A stretch of 64,000 nt of DNA. Source: Protea cynaroides. Its lineage: Eukaryota > Streptophyta > Magnoliopsida > Proteales > Proteaceae. This document shows positions 55,920 through 64,000 of the stretch, piece after piece; position 1 is the stretch's first letter; each line of letters opens with the position of its first letter. The notes below the pieces were generated by a model, which saw only the letters and a list, made by a program, of their open reading frames with translations, had not been told where the DNA came from and did not search any database. The DNA is taken from assembly GCA_028583415.1 (NCBI GenBank), contig CM053267.1:1178001-1242000 (forward strand). Reading direction: 5' to 3'. The position numbers were made by a program, and so were the translations under genes.

Positions 55920-56620
55920 TTTTTGAGAAAAGAAAAGGAAAGAGGGGAGAGAAAAAACGTGGAAAAGAATGGAGATTTCAATTGTGGAGATAATCCAAAA
56001 GATTTTAGAAAAAAAAGGAAAGAGGGGAGAGAAAAAAACGTGGGGAGAAGAATGATGGATTTCAAAAGATTTTGGAGATACAAAAAAAAGGAAAAGAGGG
56101 GGAGGAAAAAACGTGACCTTTTCTAAGAGAATCCAAAGGATTTCTTTGGAGAAAAAAAAGGAAAGAAGAAAGAGAAAAATTAGGTTTTTTTAGGGCCACG
56201 GTTTTAAGAGAGAAGAAAGGAATAAAAAAAAAAAAAAAAAAGGGGGGAAAAGATTCCCCTTCACGTTTTCTAGAAAGAAAACGTGAAAGAGAGAGGAGAA
56301 AGAAAGAAAGAAAAAAAAAAAGGAAAGGAAAGAAAAAGGGGAAAAAAAATATTTTTTTAGAAAAAAGGATCTTTTAGAAAATGAGTGAAAAATTATAAAT
56401 AGGCAAGAGGAGGATCCTTTTTTCCAGGGAGAGAGAGAGGAAAACGTGGGTGAGAGAGAGAAAGGTGAGTGAGAGAGAGGAAAGCGTGAGAGAGGAAGAA
56501 AGAAAGGGAGAGAGAAAAGAGAAAAGAAAGAAAGAGGAAGAAGAAAAGAGAGAAAGAGAAGAGAGAAAGAAGCGAGAAGAGAGGGAAAAGGAGGATTCAC
56601 ATTCAAAGGGGATTGATACA
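55920..56620. repeat. Purine-rich (GA) block around the F promoter
   Basis: About 700 bp almost entirely A and G on the plus strand, including imperfect ~75 bp repeats containing GGAAAGAGGGGAGAGAAAAA (near 55937, 56009). A TATA box sits inside it. The open frames here are low-complexity and not genes. Confidence 0.85.
56394..56401 (+). promoter_or_regulatory. TATA box of element F
   Basis: TATAAATA in AATTATAAATAGGCAAGAGG, about 1.68 kb into the LTR. It implies a ~1.7 kb U3 and over 3 kb of R-U5. Confidence 0.6.
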
Positions 56621-57693
56621 ACCCCCAATCACCCTTCATCAACGGTTTCGCTCGATTTGAGCCCAAGGTTAGTACTCTAAACAAATTTAGAGGTCGTTAT
56701 AATGCCCGAATGCCGATTTTGCTTGAAAAAGGCTAATTTTCATGAAATCTCAATCATGAATGCTCTATTACATACTTGTTAATGTTAGGATGCCTATGTC
56801 TAACATTTTTCATGAATGATAATTTGTCTAAGCTATTCAATGATGAATTTTTGATTGATATACAATGATGTTTGATGTTTTTTGTAAATTTCATAAAGTG
56901 ATTTTCTGATCTGAAAATTCCAGATTTAGGGTTCAAACTTAGGACGTACATCATATGTATTTTTTCTAAGATTTTGAAGCCCAAAATTTTATGGGAGTCT
57001 CTCTGATATGGTAGAAGACTACCCTAAAAATTTCGTTCCATTTGGAATTGGGGAAATATATCAAACAATTTGTCTTTGACATTGCTATTTTTCTCGGATG
57101 TAATGCAATCCTCCATCGGAAAGTCTCTAGACAAAGACTTTATGGCCATAATCAGAAATTCCACTTAACATGAACTTTTTAGACATGAAAGTCTTCTAAA
57201 AAATGGCACTGGTTTCATATTTTTTCCATTTTTTGTTGAATTGATATCAATTTTTAAGTGCATAAAGCTTTGATTTCAGATCTGTCATGATGTGCTGATT
57301 TGCATGATTGAAAAGAGTCATTTTTCACAAAGAAAATATACTGTTTTAACTTGTTTTTCTTAATGAAATTTTAGATCAGATAGTTATCTACATAGACATA
57401 TGTCTGTATTTAATTTTCATTAAGAATAGGATTTTATTTGGAATTTATGGTGCAACTGGTCAAAAATCTGGAACAGACCTGACCAGTGTATTTGCCTGTA
57501 CTTGGGGAATGTTTTCGACCTGCCTATGGTCTCTTTTAGGAATATCTTCCTTGAGGCAAAATGTTGGCCTCTGAGTCTTCTTTCCAGGGATATATTTTAA
57601 GAATTTTTTTGAGTAAGTACAGTGCCCTATGTGCCCATTTTGGTCCAGCCGAACTACACTTGCTCACATGCTATATTAAATGCTTATTGTCAC

Positions 57694-58435
57694 AATTAGG
57701 GTAGAAAACCCTAAAAAATGGAAAGAAAATAACATTTAGGGTAGAAAACCCTAAGATGGAAAGAAAATAATAATTAGGGTAGAAAACCCTAAAATGGAAA
57801 GAATGTAACAATTAGGGTAGAAAACCCTAAAAATAGGAAAGAAAATAATAATTAGGGTAGAAAACCCTAAAATGGAAAGAATGTAACAATTAGGGTAGAA
57901 AACCCTAAAAATAGAAATAAAATAATAATTAGGGTATAAAACCTTAAAATGGAAAGAATGTAACAATTAGGGTAGAAAACCCTAAAAATAGAAATAAAAT
58001 AGCAATTAGGGTAGAAAACCTAAAATGGAAAGTAACATTTAGGGTAGAAAACCTAAAAATGGAAAGAAAATAATAATTAGGGTAGAAAATCCTAAAAAAT
58101 GGAAAGAAAATACAATTAGGGTAGAAAACCCTAAAAATGGAAAGAAAATAATTAGGGTAGAAAACCCTAAAAATGGAAAAGAAAATAATTAGGGTAGAAA
58201 ACCTAAAATGGAAAGAAAAGAATAACAATTAGGGTAGAAAATCCTAAAAAATGGAAAGAAAATAGCAATTAGGGTAGAAAACCTAAAAAATGGAAATAAA
58301 ATTACAATTAGGGTAAAAAACCCTAAAATGGAAAGAAAGTAGCAATTAGGTGTAGAAAACCTAAAAAATGGAAATAAAATTATAATTAGGGTAGAAAACC
58401 CTAAATATGGAAAAGAAATAGCAATTAGGATCTTG
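57694..58435. repeat. Telo-box hairpin minisatellite, about 19 units of 32-41 bp
   Basis: Each unit carries TTAGGGTAGAAAACCCTAA or a close variant, then an AATGGAAAGAAAATAA-type spacer. The arms TTAGGGT and ACCCTAA are complementary with a 5 nt loop, and contain the plant telomere-like words TTAGGG and the telo-box AAACCCTAA. Units 3-8 alternate between two spacer types, giving a ~77 bp higher-order period. The low-complexity frames on the minus strand are products of the repeat. Confidence 0.95.
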
Positions 58436-58794
58436 CCATGCTTAGAATATAGCATACTAGATCATGCCATGTAGGCTCTTGCCTTATTTGCAATACATGC
58501 CATATTTGAAAGATTTTTAAACAATCTTCTTGTATGTGAATTTCTTGTCATAAATGTTTTATGTGCCATATTTAGATAGAATATTCTACTTTTTTTGGCA
58601 ATAACTTATTTTATGCAACACCCTAGTCAAGCGCCATATATGCACACTTCTAGAAGACAATGTAGGTGTGGGGACGTGCATTTAGGCACCCACATTCTTG
58701 GGAAGGGCATAATGGGAATGATAATAAAGAAAGAGAATTCTTTGCCAAACCTTCCAAAATTAGAATTCAGAATGAAAAGGGTAATTTAGGACGA

Positions 58795-59230
58795 TCTGCC
58801 CCTCGGCAAACCCTAAACCTAGAATAGGTTCTAAACCCTAAACCTAGAATAGGTTCTCAATCCCAAACCTAGAACAGGTTCCCCCTTCTAACCTAGCAGG
58901 TTATCCATCCCGAACTACGCGGATTCGATTCCTAGGGCAAACCCTAGGATACGTAGGCTATTTGGGAGAAACCCAAATTCGGATCCACGATCTTAGTCCC
59001 TCGGACTATCCATAGATCCACTAGGATATTTACCCCATACTTTAGTCCACTCGGACTATCCATAGATCCACTAGGATATCCCCATATTTTAACCCAAATA
59101 GGGTTATCCACATCTTTAGTCCACTTGGACTATCCATAGATCCACTAGGATATTATCCACATTCCAACCCAAATAGGGTTATTCTTAGATCCACTAGGAC
59201 TATCTATCGGTCCACAAGGACTATCTAGAT
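58795..59230. repeat. Two short repeat families near the end of LTR F
   Basis: First, about three copies of CCTAAACCTAGAATAGGTTC (58805-58885), each with the palindrome AACCTA-GAA-TAGGTT. Then units with GGACTATCCATAGATCCACT at about 59008, 59052 and 59127, and interspersed AACCCAAATAGGGTTAT. Inverted arms AACC/GGTT recur in both. Confidence 0.8.
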
Positions 59231-59676
59231 CCTAACTCATAGGATTTCTCAACCATTAAAGCATAAATTTCAACTTAACAATGAACTTAATCATGCACAA
59301 GCATAAATCACATCCATAAACTTTAATCACCACGAACTACGATGGTGAACCTGATTTTCGGAATAATTCCGTGATACGTAGGCAATCGATGGATCTGATT
59401 CGGTTCAATGATATCAAACCCCTTGGTTTGGTTTGGTTTAGCAAATAGAGTCTAGCATAGGAAAGGTATAGGAGACCGATTTCGATCGGGCGGTTTGGGT
59501 GCCTAACCCCTTCCCATAACCGTAACGACACTTACCCAATCTCGATGGACCGGAATTCCAATCTAAGGGTCATGAGTCAATCGAAGTCTTACCTTGGGGT
59601 GAGATTTCACATTTCTAAGGTCCTAAACCTAAATCTGGGTGGCGACTTCTAAAGTTTTCCATCTTTGTCCTCACGG

Positions 59677-59694
59677 TGGCGACTCCTTTGGGGA
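59677..59694 (+). promoter_or_regulatory. Primer binding site of element F
   Basis: TGGCGACTCCTTTGGGGA shortly after the LTR end, the form seen after LTRs of Tat-type elements. I do not assign the tRNA with confidence. Confidence 0.6.
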
Positions 59695-60881
59695 TATAAA
59701 TGTCAAACTCTTAAATGAAAACTTTCCTTGTGTGAATTGGATGCTAGATTTTTAGGATATTATATTTATGCTTGTATATTATTGCTTTGGGGGGAATGGG
59801 TTCAGTCACACATTTGTGCGAGTAGCCGAACCGGGTCCCATGCATATGGGGCAGCCCGCTAGGAGAAACACACAGCCTTGGCCTGTACTTTGTGAGACCA
59901 CGACCGGTGAGCAGCCTCTAACGGCGTTTCTTGGGTCCGCTTTGGGAATGCGTTATGCTACTCCGCGTCGCTTGGATCCTTGCAACATAGTATATAAAGG
60001 GATTGGGGGCCCATTATTCATCGAGCATTCGGTGATAGGTTACCCCATCCTCGTCAAGGTGGCCTTTTCCGTCCTAACCCAGTTGTAGCCCAATGTTTGT
60101 TATTTTTTGGTTCATCCACTGAACCGACCCGGTAAAATCGGCTTAACCATGACATCCATGTTCGGGGCGTCGAGTTCTGCCCGTTTTTGTCCTCGATTGG
60201 TCAACATGTTAGATTCTCACGATGAGCATCTTGAACTCTCACCCATTGGGAGTATGGGGTATGTATACACCTGTTCTACATCATAGTAGGCGGTCACTAT
60301 ACACCCTCCATTAAGTAAGCTCGATGTGTTGAATCTCTCATTGTTAACACGTCGATTTCAAAAAGCAGTAGAAAATCCTGTCAAGACTTAGATACCATGG
60401 TCAAGAAGAAATTTACTAGTTTGTTCATCTATGAACCGCTTTTGCTAATCATCCCTAATAAGGGCGGCGGATTAATATATCCATTTCAATTTCATCGAAT
60501 TCGGTAATCCAATTGGCCGGACCTGGTACCAGCGATTATCCATTTTTTGAATCACGAGGTCCCAAGGCCGAACACATGGCTTAATCAAATTCGATTAAAT
60601 TGACTTTCGGACAATGTTTACCCAATCGTCCTTATGGGGGAGCTAACTCTTGTTTGGTTGAGTCATCTTTGATTGTGTACTTAACTTCTTTCCACTTCCG
60701 TAATCTTAGTGTCCTAATATTTATCACTTTTGGGTTCCTTTCCGGTACCCAAGCCAAGGAGTCAGCCCAAACTACAACCATTTCTACCTCTTGGATAAGG
60801 GATCCCGTTCTTGGGAGATTATCTAGGGTGTACACACCAAAGCCGAGTTAGTCCCATCTCAACCACATCAAGCCGAATCAA
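59695..60881 (+). other. Element F leader
   Basis: About 1.2 kb before gag. Open frames at 59768-60088 and 60600-60851 show no recognised domain. A TATATAAAGG occurs near 59991. Long leaders are normal in Tat elements. I see no further function. Confidence 0.45.
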
Positions 60882-62320
60882 TGGCTGAAGGATCAAACCA
60901 AGTCCCGAACACTATGGATGCTAGAATGGAAAAGATAGAGGATACCATGGGAATGATAGCTACCGCGGTAAGGGATATCCAATTACAAGCTGCGGGCTCA
61001 AGGGTTGACCTGCGAAAGGGTAAATATGGCATCACCACAAGGACCGAGTACCCCTAATGCGGCTGCGTCAAAAATTTTCATAAACCCGGCATTCGAAGAT
61101 ATGGAAGGTGTCGTACCCCATAAGCAGTCCATCATTCGGGGCTACCCGGTGACTAAGAAATCGAAGGAAGAAGATGGCCCATCCGGTGGCAGATTGAGTC
61201 AAGTGGAAAAAATACTAAGGGGCATGAAAGGAGTAGAAAGTCAAATTATTGATGCGAAGGATTATGCTTCTTTCCGGAAACTAAACTACCTCCCAAGTTT
61301 AAATGGACCACCGAGAAATTTGATGGGACGGGAGATCCCGGGGCCCACTTAAGATCATTCACGGGTCTATTGAAGCAAGGCGAAGGATTCAGCGATGAGC
61401 GGTTAGGACGGGCATTCCAATTCTCCCTCACGGGTGGGGCTCATCGATGGTTGATGAATCCGAAACCATCACGGATACATTCTTGGTCGGATATCACTAA
61501 AGCATTTATCAATTTCTATTCCTACAATACGGAGTTGGAGACCCACCGTAGGCGGTTGGAGACCATGGTCCAAGCACAAGGAGAGGCGTTCGCGGCCTAT
61601 CGACCCGGTTCGGAAGTGTTGCAGCGAAGCTTTGGGATCGACCCTGCGAAGAGATCAAGTGCGGGATAATGATGAGAGGTTTAAGTGGGCCATATAAGAC
61701 ATACATCTTCGGCCGGGCCATCCTATCATTTGAAGGGCTCGTGGTTGCGGGACAACAAGTGGAGGGACGCCATAACCCGAGGAGATATATTACCGGGGAA
61801 AGTCGAGAAGGTCGGAAGGGGTGTCAAATAGAAGGGCGTACCCACCAAGAAACCCCGGGAAATCAATCCGTAAAGCAAATAGCTAATACCAATTCCGAAC
61901 CATTGATCTTGGGAAGTTCAAATTACACCCCACCACGGCGACAAGCAAGACCAAGGAGGCGGTTTACCGATTTGGGGATGACCCGGTCCAAGGCTGCGGA
62001 TAAATTAATACAAGCCAAGAAGTTGGGCGTGCTCGACCCTCGTCCACCTCCAAGCCCTCTTCCGGCGAATTTTTCGTATGGATCTTTTTTTGTAAGTACC
62101 ACAATCGGCATGGGCATGATACGGACAATTGCTATACATTAAGGCATGCCATACAAGATCTGTTGGATTACGGTAAATTTAAGGTCCAGCCCCGACAAGT
62201 GTCGGTGGCGAATAATCCCCTCCCTCACCACGGCATCAATTTCATAGAGTGGGGAGATAACCCCTCGGACCTTACTACGGTCATAGAAGGAGTAAGCAAT
62301 ATGGTTGTCACATCGGTGTG
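60882..62320 (+). pseudogene. Element F gag
   Basis: Starts ATGGCTGAAGGATC (60882) with a short coiled-coil-like MEKIEDTMGMIATAV. The capsid core includes GDPGAHLRSFTGLLKQGEGF and LTGGAHRWLMNPKPSRIHSW (about 61340-61480). A zinc region with HNRHGHDTDNCYTLRHAIQD follows at about 62105-62160, preceded by TRSKAADKLIQAKKLGVLDP. Frameshifts near 61010, 61285, 61620 and 62085. Packaging protein of a Tat-like element. Confidence 0.85.
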
Positions 62321-64000
62321 AAATAAACATGTTGGGAAGTCATCAACAAGAAGAAGAAGAATATGATTTCTATTTCCCGGAAGATTCATCACACCTTATA
62401 GCACAAGCACAAGAAGAAGAAGAAGAAGAACCATTCATCATCTACCTCTCGGATGAGGAGAGAGAAGTAGATCAAGTTGACAACCGTTTCCTTGAGATGG
62501 AGTTCATATTCCCGGAGGATGAGCAAGAAATAGCGAAACCGGAACAGGGGAAGAACTACAAACCATCTCACGATGGTAAGTGATCCGGCCCAAGCCGTAA
62601 GAGAGAAAGGTAAAGGACCCGCCAATCAACCGGAACCTCCAAACCCAGTCTTGAAACAACTACAAAAGACCCAAGCCAATGTGTCCATTTGGGAACTTCG
62701 ATGGCTTCCAAGGTCCACGAGGGGCCGCGATGCGAAATCTCGGCAAGCATTCGGGTCCCGGTTTCAATGGAGGGAGAAGAACTAGCCATGCTAGTAGGGG
62801 GTAGATATGCCGTTAATGCAATTGTTTTTTGGAGATGCGAGATCTTCCTCAAGGAAGTAAGGATCACATACAAGCTCGCATATTACCATCGGATGCGGGG
62901 CAATAGCATTTTTCAAGTTTTGGTTGATAATGGGTCAGCCTTAAATGTATTCCCTTTCCGTGCGTTCAAGCATCTAGGCTTCGTGAGTCGAGTTGAAACC
63001 GCCGGATATGACCATCAAGGCGTACGACAATACCGGAAGGGCTATATTGGGTGTCTTCACGGTACCAATTCAAGTAGGACCGGCTGAGTTTGAAGCGAGT
63101 TCCAAGTCATTGATATCTACGCCTCATTCGGCATGCTTACGGGTAGGCCATGGATCCATCGGGCCAATGCGGTGGCATCCGCTTTTATACCGGGAAGATT
63201 AAATTCATCTACAAAGGGTACAAGTCGTGACAATACACGCGAGACTCAATTTGTGAATACATTGGCCCTTTGGACAGAGTAATGAAGAGTTACAAGGGGA
63301 TACAAGGCGGGATTTCTCTCTCGGAGGGTTTCAAGTTGACAACATCTTAGCCACAAGCCGGGCCGGATCCTACAGTGCGCATCCGCCTTTTTCATTTCGT
63401 CAATTACTTAACATGCTCTACTTTCCGGGTATGGGCCTTGGTTCCCACCAACATGGTAGTACCACTTTCTTATCTCTATTGATCAATGAGTATAGATTTG
63501 GGCTGGGATATACCCCCACCGAAGGGGATCTGAAAGTAATCAAGCAAAAGCGGAGCGGAGGCGACGAAGGATTTCGGAAGTTCGAGAGGATGAAATACAA
63601 GTATAGTGGTAAGTATGGTAGCGGCAAAATAAGAGCATCGGATAGAGTTAGTGGGGGCTGGCGACCTCAAAGGACGGACGAAGCGGTCTGTCATGCAATA
63701 TCCGAGGGGGTTATACAATGTACGGGATATCCAAGTTTTCAAGGACCCTAAATGGGTATTTTTGTCAAAGAAGGAGAAAACAACATTTATTGTGGATTTT
63801 CAGAACCTTGGTTCAGCACTCACCTTCAAAAGCAAGTACCCGGGTTCGAAATATTCCATGATTGTACCCTTGATTGGGAAGAGCTCGAGCAAGCCAAGAT
63901 CCAAGAGCGAGCAAGAAGCAAAAATCTAAGGCGAGTGATCAACATCGGCAAGCCGTTCGGCGATGATCAAGTGATGGCGCTCACCGGTGAAGACCAAGAT
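62321..64000 (+). pseudogene. Element F protease and spacer region (pol start)
   Basis: An acidic linker (EEEEEEPFIIYLSDEER, about 62420-62470) leads to the aspartic protease: VLVDNGSALNVFP (about 62917-62955) with the D-x-G-S/A site, MTIKAYDNTGRAILGVFTVP and IQVGPAEF in a shifted frame (about 63008-63095), and GRPWIHRANAV near 63140. A spacer typical of Tat elements follows (YFPGMGLGSHQHG, FGLGYTPTEGDL, 63420-63530). Frameshifts near 62990, 63100 and 63750. RT is beyond the window. Confidence 0.82.

Noticed and set aside
56190..56684. Long minus-strand open frame rich in Ser, Phe and Leu over the purine block
   Set aside because: It is a by-product of the GA-rich repeat with no start context or domain. 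Low complexity explains the open frame.
57694..58435. Interstitial telomere (relic of a chromosome fusion)
   Set aside because: The telomere-like words are spaced by ~25 bp of other sequence and come in inverted pairs, unlike a (TTTAGGG)n tract.
57694..58435. CRISPR-like repeat-spacer array
   Set aside because: Spacers are themselves similar, unit length drifts, and the context is a plant LTR. This is a minisatellite.
57751..58455. Minus-strand open frames with repeated FSTLI..FLSIF-like words
   Set aside because: They are translations of the telo-box minisatellite and change frame with unit length, so they are not a protein repeat gene.
62389..62625. Minus-strand frame opposite the acidic linker of F
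   Set aside because: Phe-rich mirror of the Glu-rich linker between gag and protease.

Overview
The window is plant nuclear DNA made almost entirely of nested LTR retrotransposons. It looks like pericentromeric or other heterochromatic sequence from a flowering plant. The evidence is Ty3/gypsy chromoviruses with LTRs over 2 kb (best fit Tekay/Del), one Tat/Ogre-like gypsy element, a plant-specific 'putative plant transposon protein' (Transposase_32-like) gene, and plant-style introns and telo-box repeats. I find no intact host gene, tRNA, rRNA or CRISPR. All coding regions carry stops or frameshifts. All comparisons were made by eye inside the window.

Layout. 1-4061: end of chromovirus A (pol, then 3' LTR). 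4062-4777: unique GC-rich segment, possibly organellar. 4778-10126: truncated chromovirus B on the minus strand, abutting a plus-strand LTR fragment (10127-10655). 10656-12573: unassigned. 12574-13240: fragment of a Transposase_32-like ORF. 13241-54715: old chromovirus D, split by five insertion events. Its 5' LTR holds a solo LTR (15308-19961), which holds another solo LTR (16834-19081). Its leader holds a solo LTR (22860-25163). Its gag is split by full-length element C (25741-51961). The 3' LTR of C is split by full-length minus-strand element E (36974-51300), and the RT region of E holds a solo LTR (41614-43927). The RNase H region of D is cut by a Tat-like element F (54716 to the window end), which has a roughly 5 kb LTR rich in satellites. 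Target-site duplications support most of these junctions, and pol and LTR sequence resumes exactly across each insert.

The most interesting biology is the gene plan shared by C, E and D. (1) Between PBS and gag lies a long ORF on the opposite strand (aORF), Transposase_32-like. In C and E it has a candidate 5'-UTR intron with conserved GT and AG borders, which only makes sense if it is transcribed antisense to the element. (2) Gag and protease are separated by a 70-82 nt GT-AG segment in C, E and D. Removing it fuses gag and pol in frame. Keeping it ends Gag at a stop in C and E, where the intronic stop is visible. (3) Each LTR resembles a mini-gene: TATA box, short leader, splice donor, about 1.3 kb intron, acceptor, then a tiny acidic ORF ending in a His-Asp-x-Ser-Cys-Glu-Cys-like motif. 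(4) Arrays of AGGGTCG/CGACCCT sit in U3, in the LTR intron and in the internal divergent promoter between aORF and gag. Together these suggest a splicing-regulated chromovirus lineage with an antisense accessory gene, which I do not recognise as a described element.
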